The notes: generated from the letters alone by a model not told the origin. Positions 11,186 to 23,885 are shown, counted from the first letter of the stretch. The stretch is 64,000 bases of DNA from Taxawa tesnikishii (nom. ined.) (GCA_030247885.1 JAPDRO010000011.1:248001-312000); one strand, 5' to 3'. Numbers and translations: made by a program.

Positions 11186-11970
11186 TGGTGTTGTCAATCC
11201 ACCTCAACTGCCCGTCCTTCCCGGAGGAAGATCTCCCCTCAAGACCGGCTACTGTATCGACCAGATCAGCCTGAGATCATTGCTAACAGCGCGTCTAGCC
11301 CTCTTGTCTCATAGGCCAACTGCACTACTTTCCTACTATGCGCGGTGCTAAGTGTCTCGGCGCTCGTAAAGTGCCGTGAGATCTTTCCTCTGAAACGAAG
11401 GGTTTACCTGTTTGACATTGTAGCTTGTTCTGATTCAATGCTTGGCATGGGTGAAAGTACATATAACTCAAATTCCAATACATGTGTCACGTTCGGCCAT
11501 AGGCGGCTGAAAACAGAGGATCCCGTTCGCTCTCCTGAACTTAAGCAGTCGACCGACGAGTTAGTACTATAGTGGGTGACCATATGGGAATCCTCGTTGC
11601 TGAACGTTTTGTTTTGCCCTTGCAATAGGGGAAATCAAGATTTTTGCCGTAATCCGTAGTCTACCGCCCAGCCTTTTGTGCAGGTGTGTGGGGGTGGGGT
11701 GAGGCTGACACCATACTGGCAGAGGGTCTAGTTTGTCGGTTCTACAAGCGTGAGACCTCTTGAACGACTTCAAATACAATCTTGCATATCCAGGACATTC
11801 ACGACTAGTTATGCCGGATGAAAAGATGAAGATAGGGGTTTATTTGTCCCGGATTTGGTTGCTTTGGCATTGATGTTTGACTCGAAAATGAACATGTACT
11901 GTTCGCTCAATTCGAGTGGAGCAAGAAGCTCTGAGTTTGAAACCCCGCTGTTGTCGATTGAATCTCGCCG
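11186..11970. other. Gene-free stretch
   Basis: No convincing frame. A bZIP motif would be expected upstream of a DUF3425 domain but I do not find one here in any frame. Confidence 0.5.
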
Positions 11971-12742
11971 TTGTTGTTCGGTCCTGACGAAGTAGAAGGC
12001 GATCAGATTCGCTGGGTGAACACGACCTTCTACCACCGACGCGAGCACTCCCGTCATCTTGTCCAGCAAGGCATCCCCATCGAAGCCATTCTAGGCAGCG
12101 AATTTCCTGCGTCGCTTGTTGCTCCTCAAGCTTCGAATGCGCTCCACCCGGACAACGCCCTGACTGTTTCGGACTGGGCTGCTCGCTACGTTGGTAAATT
12201 TCCAATGAGCCTGTCGGATAGATTGGCTTGTTGGCTTGTTCTATATCTCCACACAAAGGTGCGAGGACGACGAATCTGCCATTCTTACTATATCATAAGT
12301 ACGCCCTTCTTTCCACTGACTCACTGGCGATCTAGTGGCAGGTGTATCCTAGTCCTGAGACGTGGCGACAGATTCCCGAATGGTATCGTCCACTCTCTAT
12401 CCAAAGCTTCGTGCCACACATGGCATGCCTAGACGCTGTGATCTGGTACCACCATACCTTTCCTTTTGTTGGCGCTAACAGCTAAAGCACACAAGGCCCG
12501 GCGTCAGAGAGCATTTTGTGCAGCACCCTGGAGATTTCATCTTGGCCATCATGAACAGCGTCTCGGTCTCCTGGCCTTTTCCAGACGATGCTCTGTTCGA
12601 AACAGACAAAACTACCGACACGTCTCAACTCAACGCCGCCTTTTGCCGCTGGTGTTCCGACCTCGGCCACTGGAGTCTTGATCGCTCGGCCCTCATTATC
12701 ATGCCCGAGCTCGAGGGCAGGGTTAAACTCAGAGGAGTCTGA
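11971..12742 (+). CDS. DUF3425 (bZIP-type C-terminal) protein, 5' end unresolved
   Basis: Exons: up to 12258, 12336-12445 and 12496-12742; introns 12259-12335 and 12446-12495. The frame is open from just after a stop at 11959, with no early ATG, so the true start or an upstream exon is missing. Downstream it shows the landmarks of DUF3425: a tryptophan-rich WQVYPSPETWRQIPEWYRP, SIQSFVPHMACLDAVIW then PGVREHFV across intron 2, SVSVSWPFPDDALF and the closing NWxL-like HWSLDRSALIIMPEL. Splicing intron 2 at ACACAAG restores the conserved Trp-Pro. Family members are usually bZIP transcription factors with this domain as their C-terminal half; here the basic-zipper half is not visible, so it is either a stand-alone domain or a 5'-truncated remnant. 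Confidence 0.6.
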
Positions 12743-13282
12743 TCAACGTCTGGTGCCATGATACATAAGAGCAACCCTCGTCAGCTGAGATCATGGCCGT
12801 GTAGTTGCTCATTCCAAGGTAATAACGTCTGCAACGTGTGAATCAGATTGACATTACATTGTCAGGTTGATGCTACCTGGCAGATTCTGGGATTCTGCGC
12901 GAACGGCGGACCATATGTGCGAACAGACTCGACAAAACAGAAGTATTTGCAGCTAACACGTCAAGGATCGAAGCAAAGGCCGGATGACAAAAAGCACCTG
13001 ATTCGCTCCCAACGCAGCGTAATGATTGTTCATTGTGTCATTTGGAGCCTAGATCGGCACATCTTAATGTAGTAAACAGTACTTTCGGTCGCTTAGATCG
13101 CGACATTGTGGATCAACTAGGACGCATACAAATCGGTGCTGGAACATGGTCTCCAAAGCATCTGTTACAAGTAAGCTCGTGACATTGTTCTGGTTGTTGG
13201 TTGTGGGTTTTGCTGTCATCGAGATCGAGGTTACCGTTTTACTGGGTCTATCATTCACGAATAAGCCGGCTCGACATGCTCA
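12743..13282. other. Intergenic, nothing recognised
   Basis: Short frames only. Separates the DUF3425 gene from the convergent monooxygenase. Confidence 0.55.
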
Positions 13283-14547
13283 TCAATGCTCTTCCTTCGA
13301 CCTCCAATCCCCTACCCCTTGCGGACCAAGCGTCTGGCTTGTTTCCTCGTCAATGTGAACTTTGAACGCCTTGGTGGCCATGCCATAGCTCGTCTTGACT
13401 GCCTCACTCGCGTATACACGCATTTCCTTCTCGTACGCCGCCGTCACTCCTTCCTTGGAGCCACCAGCCTCTCCCAACAATCGTCCGAGCAGCGCAGAGT
13501 CTCTCACCGCCGTATTGGCACCAATCCCACCAGCAGGCGTCATCGAATGTGCTGCATCACCAATGACGGTGACGCGAGGATTGTTGGGCCATTCAGGTAC
13601 GCCGCTGGGCGTTGAACAGGTGATCTTCCAGAAAGCTGCTTCTGACTCGACCAGGTTCTCGAACAAGGGCTTGAAGCGTTTGTCCCAACCTGCCGTAAGT
13701 GACTTGGCAAGGTCGGCTGCCGTCTTTCCAACGACCGTGTAGTCGTCATTGGGCGCCTTGATCACTCCGGGCGATCCAACCATTGTCCAACCAAATTGGA
13801 CGTTGGGGTCATCCATATCGTCCGGCCGCACGTTGGTGATGACCCCGACCTGGCCGTCAGCTTTGGTGTTGTCAACGATGCGGAAGACACCCTCCCCAAT
13901 CCTCTGAATGCCGTCGTTGGCGCTTGCCCATGTATACCGCGGGCTCCCGTGTCGTAGACCTTGAGACGGCCACCAGATAGCTGTTGAGCAACATGGGAAT
14001 TGATTCCTTCGCCACCGACAAGCAACGAGCCTTCAACTGACTTCGTTCCATCGGCGAAGATGGCCTTCACCCCATCATCTGTCAACTCATACCCCTTGAC
14101 GTTCTTGCTGAAATGGACAAACTCCTCGCACCCTTCCATGAACAAGTTCCTCATATCGCCCCGCGCAATACCGATAGTCTTGCCCTCTCGCGACGTGAGC
14201 TTCTCACCACCGCCGCCGCCGCCACCACCAGTCCCCTTGCCGTCGCTGCCGCTACCCGGCGCGTTCTGCTCCGTCTGCTCACCCGTAACCGCATCGAAAG
14301 CCGCGAACCCGCTACCGCCCGTCTTCCCACAGCGATCCCAGAACTTCCGGAACGCCGCGGGCTCCAGCGCCGACTCGATGGCGTCCAAGCCTTCGGCGGA
14401 GAGCCGCAGGCGGTACCCCTGGCCTCTGAACGCGAGGGAGGCGTCGCGCTCGTAGATGTGGAACGGGATCCCGGAGCGCAGGAGGGAGCGGCCGAGGAGG
14501 AGGGAGGCGAGTCCGGCCCCGGAGATCAGGACGGGCTTTTGTGCCAT
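13283..14547 (-). CDS. FAD-dependent monooxygenase, one frame break
   Basis: Class A flavin monooxygenase (PF01494 type). Start ATG at 14547. The N-terminal dinucleotide fold is GAGLASLLLGRSLLRSG followed by YERD; the second FAD motif is VIGDAAHSMTPAGGIGAN near residue 320. The substrate-side central strand HGQAPTTAFRGLG then breaks: a G4 run (13894-13897 on the plus strand) should be G5, after which the frame continues EGVFRIVDNTKADGQVG. With that base, 421 residues, a normal length for the family. Residues ~105-115 are a Gly run encoded by a GGY repeat (plus strand ~14204-14237), unusual inside the fold. No intron. Such enzymes hydroxylate aromatic or polyketide compounds; substrate unknown. 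No biosynthetic cluster is visible around it. Confidence 0.87.
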
Positions 14548-14624
14548 GGTGATGTGGGCGTTTTGGCTTTTTTTTTGCTACTTCTCTTCGCGGGTTAATT
14601 CGATGATGGCAGGGGATATACAAG

Positions 14625-14647
14625 TATATATATATATATATATATAT
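14625..14647. repeat. (TA)n microsatellite
   Basis: About 11 TA units in the 5' flank of the monooxygenase gene, within 80 bp of its start codon. Confidence 0.9.
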
Positions 14648-15398
14648 GTTTTCTCAAGCGTAAGCGTCGAGAAGCGTAAGATGGACGGGCCAATATCGAC
14701 TTGGATACAACGGGGCTGAAACGTTAAGGGTAAGCAGGAAGCCGATTACAAATACGCATTTAGCGAAAGACCGAAGCGAGGTGGTACTGATGAAATATGA
14801 CTGGATCGCGGATGGGGTGATGATGATCTTCGAGTTTGTATTCACACCTGTCCAGTTGTTGCAACGAGGTATAACAGACCGGAACTCCGTGACCATGAAG
14901 TAAGTCTCCCTGCTGCGCATGACTCGTGCGTGATGATGATGAGGTCGATCCGGGGGTGGGGGAGCGATCCTCGTTGCTGGGCATCGTTTTCTTTCCTTGC
15001 GCTATGAAGCGAATTACGTGCTCAGTCTGAGATCCACGTGAAGTCCGATACAGGACGCAAATCCGTACGAGTTCAGGTTCATTTCCTTCCCAGCCATCAA
15101 GGTTTACAATACATGTAGTGCACAGGTCCCTATGGCAGTCTTACATGTCATTCTCTTCCATAAGCCCGCTGCTCGATAACATTCTAACGCAATGCCCGCT
15201 CCAACCAGTGTGCTGAACGCTTCCCCGAAAGAAAAGAATTCCCTGATTCCCTGCCTGCAAAGTATCAATTCAATCGCTCGAACGCTTGGAAACATGCCGG
15301 AAAGAAGACAGGAAAACGAAGAAGTAAGAAAAAAACTGCTGAACAGCAGAGGCATTGATGCTCGTCAAGAGCATCGTCAATCAACCAGCTCCTCCACC
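14648..15398. other. Intergenic, nothing recognised
   Basis: Between the 5' flank of the monooxygenase and the 3' end of VAC7. No motif-bearing frame found. Confidence 0.5.
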
Positions 15399-18300
15399 CT
15401 ACCATCCACTACCTCCCTCTTCAGCGTTGTCGAACTCGATCCATTGCCACTCCTCGCTCCGATCTACAACCTCAACTCTCATTCTTCCTTGCTCGTCAAT
15501 CCCCTCTTCGGGGTGCACTAGCACACTCGCACCGATCGCATGCGTCTGTGCTCTGCTACTGATCGGAAGCTGATACTTCAACACGCCTCTGACGATGAGT
15601 TCGAAGGGGAACTGTAGGACGCGCTCCCAGCGCTCGGTGCCTCCCATTTCGGTCTTGTTGCCCGGGTGTGGCAGCCGCAGCTCGCCGACCGAGAAGTGTG
15701 GATGTCGCTTGATGGGCGAGCCCTCGAACGTTAGAGCTTGGTCGAAGTGAAAGATGCGACCCAGGAGCATGGTTTGTGCGTCGCCTTCGCGGTCGTCGAT
15801 TGGATTGGTGCCACGGTCAGGTGGCTGCCAGTGGCCAGAGGGGTCCTGCCAATCGCTGTCTGCTACTCTGGGCTGGCTCCTTCGTACCCTGCGCCGACGC
15901 CTGCTTGTTGTTTCAAGCCCGTCGCCAAATCCATGCTCACGCCAGAACTTGCTGGAGCCGACATGCTTGCTTTTGGCGAAGACATTTACGTCCATGTCCA
16001 TCACGGTAACACCAAGGACGTTGGGGTTCACCGCACCGACCAACAAATCCAACATGATCTCCTGCTCGCTGGCGAGTACATTTTGTATTTTCTTGACCTC
16101 CACATCGTACAACGGTTTGTTGGACATGACAAGGAAGCCCACTGCGCCCATGACGATCAGCACGATGACGATCAGGCCAAGCATGCAGCCGCCGAAGCGG
16201 CTCAGCCACGACCTCTGCCGGACACCGTAGTAATCGATGGAACGAGCGCTTCCACTGTTGATACGATGGGGATGCCTGATACTCCTCGAAGTCCGTACAG
16301 ATCCAATCAAGGGCGTCCGTTCGTTTCGCTCGTCATCCGCGCCATCACCGTCAAAGTCGTACTGAGACAAATCGCTCTTCTTGGTCCAAGGCCCGGAAGG
16401 TCTGCGTTGGCCGCTTTGTGTACTTCTTGGGGTGTTAGGCCGCGATGAGTGTCTACCAGGATTGCCCAGATTCGTGCGTAGTTTGGAAGCTTGAGTGAAT
16501 GGCGAGTCCTCGCTGTAGAGTGAGGCATGACTGCCACCAGCACGACCAAGTCGACCAAAATGCCTTGGATGAGCGCGCACGGTGCCGTTGCCAATATCTG
16601 TAGGACTGTCCAGGGCATTGTAGGGATTGTTGGAGAACTTCATACTCCTTTTCCCTGCTACACGGTGAGTGTCCATAACACCGCCGTATCCACGAGCGCC
16701 ACGGTGTGTCTCTGCTTGACTGTGCGCAGATGTCGCGCTTGGCGTCCGAGAATGATGGCGAGGTCGGTGTTGGGGCTCGGGTGGATTCGACTCGTAGACG
16801 AAAGTTTCATCGGAATCCGATGAATTAGCTTCGTTAACTGCGTTGGCCACCCGTTGTTCGAAGATATCGGCTTTGGAAGAAGCTTCGTGACAGAACATGT
16901 TAGTGCTTGATTGTGCGTGCGCTGAAGACTTGCAAAAGAACCGATGAGAAGCGAAGAAACTTGCAAGGGGATCATTGCTGTCCTTTTGAGGTGCGAACGA
17001 CTGTCCGAGACTGGCCGAGATACTCTGCCGTCCCACAACAGTCTCCTCGAACATTACCTTGTGGTAAGAGGAAAGAATTGACGCAAGCGAGTGACGATGT
17101 AGTAAAGGTGGCATACCGGTACCGTTGTTGATCGAAGGAGCCTTGCGAGAAGCTCTCTTCCGCTCTTTCCTGGGCCTGATTGTCTCATTGCTCGGTTTTA
17201 ACCTGATACTTCCGCCAACATCCGCTGGACCTGTCGCAGATCTGTCTCCCAGGCCGGCGTTGAGGGCGGTCTGTGGTATTGAGGCGACTACCTCTGTTTC
17301 AACTGTCATGTTCCTAACCCCATCTGCCTGTCTTGACTTTGCTGATGATAATGGCGTGTACTGGTTTTTGCCGGTACAGTCTTTGGCCTCGGTGCCGTCG
17401 TCATCCTGTATTGTTGCTTTCTTCCACGCTCATCGCTCTTGTTACCCTCGCTTTCGCTCTCGCCAATCTTGTTGGACTTCTCCATGCTCTCGTCGCCTTT
17501 GTGTTCGCGGATGCTTCGTCCATCATCGTCGGATGACCGTCCAAGAGGTTTTGGGGTAGCGGGGCTGCGGAAAATAGATTAGCGCGGACCGAGTTCATGC
17601 GTGTCAGTTGGACAGGGGTTGCTTGTGGTTTCGCTATACAAGTTCGTGTCATGTATACGTCACTAGTATAGAAATTCCCCAGATGAAGCTAATGTAGGAA
17701 CCGAAGGTGGAGAAACACGTGGGCTCAGTGAATCGCTTACCTTTGGGCAACGGAGGAGTTCGCTGCTAAGATTGCTGATGCCGGTGGTGTGTTTTCCTCG
17801 ACTGTTTCCAAACTAGGTTTAGGGCCGCTCGGCCCTCGGGAAGGAGCTTTGGTGTTTGCTTGCAGCTGGTCGTCTTTTGCACCACTCTCGGAGTTGACAA
17901 CACTCATTGGAGGAGTTGCCGTAGAAGGTGTGGAACTTTGAACTGTGATTGTCGGTGTTGGGCCAGGCTCAGTCTTGCTCTTGGCGAGTAACGAATTTCT
18001 TCTCGAGCTAATTGACGGCGGTGGTGATTTTATCCGTGGCGAAGCCGACCAGTGCGGTGTGTTCTCGCCAGATCCCACTCCTGAGCGCTGCGCTCTAGGC
18101 AACCGTGACAAGGCTTCGGTCACTGAACCTGGGTGCAGCTGAGGCACGCTCGTCGCGGACAGAGCTCGCTGGATGGATGCGGCAGAAGGCACCGTGGATG
18201 TTGTTGGTGTAAGCGTAGGTGGGCGGCTAGGGCTTGCATCGTGGCTGTTTTTCCGTGACCTCAATCCCCCTGCTCGTGTTACAGTCTGTGGTGTTTCTTG

Positions 18301-18558
18301 TCGTATCGAGGGACGTATTGGTGACGTATTTTGAGAAGAATACGGGCTGGCAGCCGCAGAAGATGTAAGTTGAGGAGCTAGGTTGCTCGAAGGTTGTTTC
18401 CGTAAGGAAGGAACGGCCGTCGAGGCTTGACGTCGCGCAACGGGGCTGGTGTCCCTTGAGGTAGTAGGCGTTTGCTGAAGAGCTGCGTCTGCCTGGGCAG
18501 GTTCGGCAGTTTCGGCTTGGCCGCTGACGGAGCGGAAGTCCTGGCCGCCGGACGCCAT
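15399..18558 (-). CDS. VAC7: Vac7-like vacuolar membrane protein (PtdIns(3,5)P2 regulator), one frame break
   Basis: Three exons read on the minus strand: 18558-17741, 17564-17117 and 16882-15399; introns 17565-17740 and 16883-17116. Start ATG at 18558 (MASGGQDFRSVSG). The first ~450 residues are Ser/Pro/Thr-rich and disordered with RLPRAQRSGVGSGENTPHWS. Later come SSKADIFEQRVANAVNEANS and SDSDETFVYESNPPEP, the recognised Vac7 signature, then RTPLIG and one membrane helix (CMLGLIVIVLIVMGAVGFLV), followed by a lumenal domain. Vac7 activates the Fab1 lipid kinase at the vacuole (known for yeast). One base is missing in the A run at plus 17418-17424 (GGAAGAAAGC); with it, 916 residues close exactly. 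The 234-bp second intron is a multiple of three with no stop, so unspliced message would stay in frame. Confidence 0.88.
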
Positions 18559-19085
18559 TACCGGAATGGAGGCGGTTGTGTTTCAGAAACGGGTGGGATG
18601 CGGTGGTGCTATTGAGAAATCATGACTGTCAAAGAAAGAAGTGCTAAGGCTGTCTGTCATCGGGAACCGGTGATGAACACGGACAGAGTTAGGCGACTAG
18701 CGAAACGGAGATTTTGGCGGGTCGTCAATATCGTGGGGAATGCGGGCGGGTGAAACTAGAAGGCTTTTGTGTCGGATGTGTTCGGTGATGTGTTTGTTCT
18801 AGTGTGATGTTTGGGGTCACGTTGAGAGAGAACAAGGAACGAGGGACATCGGGACGGAGACGATGCCGTACGTGGCTTGTGAACCGGGCGTTCGGATTCG
18901 ATCGCGGATTCACGGTACGCGGTACTTTTCACGCTAGAAGTCTTCTCGAAAACTATGATGGCGGTCCAAATTCAATATAGAGTCTATTCAACAACACTTT
19001 CTTCGCGTTCTGTCCCGCTTATGTAGGTTTCTACGAAGCCTTTTGCTTGTTTCCTGATGTTTTGGTTTTCTTCTTTTGTTACGGT
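18559..19085. promoter_or_regulatory. Shared divergent promoter region, VAC7 / esterase
   Basis: 527 bp between the start codons of the divergent VAC7 (minus) and esterase (plus) genes. No specific site identified with confidence. Confidence 0.45.
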
Positions 19086-20961
19086 ATGCTGGCACGTGTG
19101 CCCGTGATTCTTTGGCCTCACCTGACATGGCGTTATATACTGGCCTCGGGCTTCACTGTATACGCGGTAGCCTGTTTCATACGCGGATCACCTCTTCACT
19201 CCTCTAATCTGCCTGAATATACTGGGCCTTGTTCGGTTGGAACGATCGATATAGAAGCTCCGTGCGAGCCGCGAACCGTTAGCGACTTCACGTTCAAGGA
19301 GACGGGGCAGCCCGCATTCCAGGTGGGACTATCATAACGCAGCATCCAAAGCCGTTGGGTGGATTTATGTACCTTCTTTGCTCTGTTTCTCTGTTTTCCC
19401 AGGGCAGAGATTCTTGGAGGAAGGAGTGACCCTTTGCCAGCAGTGTAGTGTACTACACTTGCCTTGTTTAGACGTTCCGTTTGAAGCTCGATCACCAACC
19501 TCCTTTTGTTCTTCTCCTTCGTACCACCAGACCGTTAACCTATACTTCTTCTCTGTAGCTCGAAACAGTCCTTTTCTCTCTCTACTGTCCATCCATTAGA
19601 GGCGCCCAATCCCGTAAACCCAAGCACTACTGGGTTTCCAAACCCATAGCATTGATCTCAGAGGGCTATGCGCGCTCTGCTCATATCAACAACTTCCTCA
19701 CCAACAACCTCTTCACCCTTGGCCTGTGGGTTCATCCCCGCCGCTGTTGATGTGCCGCTGAACGCAAACCCTCCAGTCTTGCGCCCAACTCCGAAAGTGG
19801 ACTATTGGCCCAAGGAAGAGCCGTCGGTGAGGGCTTTCCAGTCGTCGTGCTTTCGCATGGCATGGCCAGCTCCCGCACCAGCTATTCACAGTACTGCGCC
19901 GAGCTTGCCAGTCGCGGATACGTGGTCGCGGCTGTTGAGCACAGAGACGGTAGCGCGCCCGGCAGCGTGATCATGGAGATTGATGGCACGAAGAAGAGAG
20001 TTTTTCACATCACTCCCGACCAACTGCAGTACGTTCGATTCCCCACCTTGGCAGATGTATATACACATTTCCGCACGTACAGCTCCCGACTCTCGCAACA
20101 GACGCAAGGATTCGCCACCCGACGTCGAAGGCCTGAAAGCAGCACAGCTCGGCCTGCGCCAAGCTGAAGTCGAGGAAACAGTTCGTGTTCTCCGGAACAT
20201 CAATAAAGGGGCAGGTGGCCCGATTTACGATCACAATCCTCGGCGCGAGGGTTCCGATCTGGCCAGTTGGCACGGGCGGCTGGCGACGGACGACATAACT
20301 GTGGTCGGACACTCCTATGGGGCCACGCTTGCCCTCCAGACGCTCAAAGATGCGCCATCGAAGAAGCTGCCTATCAAAGGCGGTATCATACTTGATCCAG
20401 GCAAGCAGAGCGGCCCATCGAATGACATTGTTGATGTGCCAATCTTGGTATTGCATTCAAATTCCTGGTCAAAAAAGCATTCCGTTTTCTACAGTCGGCC
20501 GCACTTTGACGTCGTCGGAGATCTGGTGCAGGGCGTGTTGGATAAAGGCGAAGCTGCCTGGTTCATGACTTCGAGTATGTGGATGTCCCGCCTCATCTTC
20601 CCAATACGTCACACCCCGTCCCTCGACTTCTTTTGTTCCCTTCCCACTCACAGAGATCCCTCACTGACCCGTCCCAGTCGATACAACGCATCCCTCCGTG
20701 ACTGACGCACCCCTTATCGAGCCCTTGCTGCTTAGCTGGACCACAGGCGCTACTATTGACGTATATAAGGGAGTCGACATGTACGTCAGGGTGTCGGAGG
20801 AGTTTTTACGGTTCCAGCGGACGGGAAGAAGGACCGGTTTATTGGCGCAAACGGTCTCCCATCCGAAGTACGATAAAGCGGTGCCAGAGGCGAGCTTGCC
20901 GGAGCAGTGGAAGAATGAATGGCAGGTCCATGTCGCCCCGCGCAAAGGAAGGGAGGGTTGA
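19086..20961 (+). CDS. PAF-acetylhydrolase-like serine esterase, membrane anchored, several frame breaks
   Basis: Platelet-activating factor acetylhydrolase II-like alpha/beta hydrolase. The first in-frame ATG is 19086; exon 1 runs to about 19321 and carries a hydrophobic N-terminal anchor ([16 protein letters not shown]) then [16 protein letters not shown]. Exon 2 begins at 19559 (acceptor CTGTAG) with [12 protein letters not shown]. Catalytic features: [30 protein letters not shown], the nucleophile elbow [14 protein letters not shown] and a late VSHP histidine. The last intron is 20575-20677 and the final exon 20678-20961. Breaks: one base too many near 19727 (TGTGGG), one missing near 19827 (TCGGTGAGG), and an unresolved frame change between 20087 and 20160 that may be an intron with a damaged donor. 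Family members cleave short acyl chains from phospholipids; substrate here unknown. Confidence 0.8.
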
Positions 20962-21049
20962 TTTCTGAACTCTGAAGAGATAGATGGATGCGTCCCAGCC
21001 AAGGCGCCGAGGCGGAGGCTTGGACCGTATGCTGTTGGTCTAATGTATC

Positions 21050-22908
21050 TTAAGAGGCAGTACCCGACGGCAGACAAGGTGCAGGGGAATAGTACGGGCT
21101 GGCGATGTTGGGACCCTGTGAGCACTCAGGGTCGCATTTGGTGGTAACAATGCAACAAAAAGCGTCTTTCCAAAATCGCTCTATCTCTACGGTCAGCTTC
21201 GTTTCCGGTGTCAAAAGTTGGGGCTTCACGTACAATACTGCAGCGTAACCGACTGCAACTCCAACAATCTGAACAAGATCGTCTTTGGTTTGGTATACGG
21301 CTGCCGCTGTCACGGCTGTCGCTGCTATACTGCCTGCGGTAGGCAGGATGGCAAGAACGTCGAAAGTCTGTATACGGAGATGTAAGCCACTGGCACCGTC
21401 TTTCCTACTGGTCACACTTACCTCGCCGTTCTTTCCAAAGAATCGTTTTACGAACGCCAAGTTGAACACAATCCTCAATGCCATGTTTACGCAATTCGCC
21501 GCGACCAGCCCTTTCGCACCCCATCCCAACACTCTGAGAAACAGCCACGCAGATCCTGCAAACGCTGCCGAAAACCCGCCCATCCACACCGACTGAGCGT
21601 ACAGTTCCGCGTTGTCAGCAACGGCGGCCACGAAGGCTTCGCTGACGCCATTAAGAGCGAGCAACGGGATGTAGTAGCAGTACGTGCCTAGCACATCGCC
21701 GGCGCCTGTGTTGGCCCACTTGGCACCAGCGACGATACGCAGGAGGAGAGGAGCTAAGGACGGAGCGAGGGAGAAGAAGGGCAGGGAGAAGAGGGTGTAG
21801 AATTGCAGGATACTCGTGAGTGTGGTGAGAGCCTGCTTGACGCTTTCTGAAGCTGCTTTTCGGGGCGTGTCCTTCTCGGCCTTTTCGTTCTGGGATACCG
21901 GTATTGGCTCTTTCAAGGGCGCAGTCGCCTTGTTCACTGGAGTACCTGCATTTGCAGGAACAGTCGGCGCGCAGAGCTTGGCAAACAGGTTTCGTGATGC
22001 TTCTTCGATGGGCTGGAACAGCATGCGTGCGATGAGACCGCCGTAGTTGGAGGACAACGCGTACGTTCCTTGGTCTTGCAAGGATGCAAGCGCGGCGACA
22101 AGGAGTGAATCGCCCTGGGTCAAGACGTATTTGATGCTAGATTGCACGGTAAGGCTCAGGCTCAGCATTAGTAGAGGCTTGGAGAACAGCGATAGATAGT
22201 GTTGCTCGGAAGTGCTTGAAATGGCGTCAGCAAAAACGTATCAGTAGATGGAGAGTCTACGAACCTTGAGAGAGCGGTGGGCAAGAGAGAGTAACGTTCT
22301 GTAGTAGCATTCAAAGCCATACGGACAGCGTAGACCAGTAGAAGCGTTGCCGCGTACGCCATCTGTCCTATGGCAAATGGCAACACGCCTACATCCTCTC
22401 CTTGCTTGCTGGCCCAGAAAGCTAGCCCGCAAGTTGCGAGCGTTTTCATTACAGTGGCGGCAGCTTCTGCCGATGCTCTGACTTTGTACAGCATCTTCTG
22501 CTGCGCGGCAACGAATGCCGGTTCCGAAGCGAGCTCCAGCAGTGCCGCCACACCATATAGCTTTAACGACTGCACCAAGAATGGGACATTGGGAACTTCG
22601 GTCCGCAGATACAGCTCCGCCAGTAGAAAGGAAAGGGGCAGTCCCGCTGTAAGCGCGAGGTATGATAGATTGATGACGGTTTGCACGCCCTGTGCACGCC
22701 GCTGACACGCTACGCGCAGGCTTTCTCGGGAGAAGTAGAGGACAGAAATGCAGTAGAGCTCTAACTGGACGGCTACACCAAGGATTGCGGGAGACAAGAA
22801 ACGTAACAGAATCTGGTTTAGAGCGAAAGTGAGGGCGCGGGATCCAATCTGGAGAAGGATGAGGAAGGAGGCTCCTTTCGCGGAAGCGGAAACTGCAGAG
22901 TCGCCCAT
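21050..22908 (-). CDS. RFT1: RFT1, ER lipid-linked oligosaccharide translocation protein
   Basis: Exons on the minus strand: 22908-22265, 22214-21422, 21367-21050; introns 22215-22264 and 21368-21421. Lengths close exactly to 584 residues with no correction. Start MGDSAVSASAKGASFLIL. Multi-pass membrane protein with the RFT1 signatures FLSPAILGVAVQLELYC, the motif SIKYVLTQGDSLLV straight after intron 1, and YALSSNYGGLIARMLFQPIEE. Role: needed in the ER for Man5GlcNAc2-PP-dolichol flipping and N-glycosylation (family knowledge; direct flippase activity is debated). The second intron is 54 bp, a multiple of three with no in-frame stop, so retention would add 18 residues. One of the few long genes here without an indel. 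Confidence 0.93.
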
Positions 22909-23885
22909 TGTGTCGTGCTGTAGAGAAACTGTTTCGCTATATCATTCTGTCCAATGACCTGGAGGGTGATGGAGTTGGTTGGTCTGGAGGAGACGTTGCA
23001 CTCCCAAAAGGCCGAAGCAACCCCGAGAATCACTCCTTTCTTGTTGAACGTGGGAATCTCACTTCGTGTAGATGACCAGACAGAATCTATCTGTGCGGTT
23101 GGGATATGGCAAGAACCTCATGCACAAGTCCTGTTCTGAACAACCAAACATAGCAATATGCCTATCCTACTGCAAGGCAGCAGTCACACCACGCCGCCAT
23201 GAAAAGGCTTCTGTATTAGGTTTCTGGTATCCTTGCGCTGCAGCTTACCATAATGAGTAATCTATATGGCCAACATCTTGGTTGTGGTATCTAAATAAGT
23301 ATGATAACGTTGCTTTTGCAAAGCAAAAATAGTCGGTCATCTACGCGTCTTTGGCTGTTTAGAACAATGATGAGGAACAACATCGTAAGTCTTTCGTATG
23401 CAGGTGTAGCTGTTCTCAAGGCAGATACTGTCTCGGTCACATTATTGCTCACCGCTTCCGGTAGCATGATATTGCTTACATATATACACCCTTCGCCCTG
23501 CGCCTTCGATACACTGATCATAGAGCACCATTGTTTATCGACGTTCTGGACACCGATGAACATTGGGTACGACTGGCAGCTGAGACTACCGAACCACGCC
23601 CTATACTACCAGATGAACCCATCCACTGCCTGAACCAATACCCAAACCTTACGAACAACGGTCCCGTTGACTGCACTGGCTATTGGGCTAGTCTTGGAAG
23701 GGAAACGTAGCTTCGCAATTCGAAGACGCAAGGCACAAGTGCAGGTTCGTCAAGCATTGACGGGTGCTGCTCAAGTCTATAGGTCAACACAACAACATGC
23801 CATGGATCTAGATACATGAAGAGAGTCCCGACGAGCTGAGATTACCAATGCCTTGTGGGAGCAGTCAGTCAATCAGTCAGTCAGA
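22909..23885. other. Gene-free stretch
   Basis: No frame with a recognisable motif. A short CAGT-rich tract lies at about 23864-23884. Confidence 0.5.

Noticed and set aside
15738-16448. 236-codon plus-strand ORF
   Set aside because: Antisense to VAC7 exon 3, which has clear family motifs.
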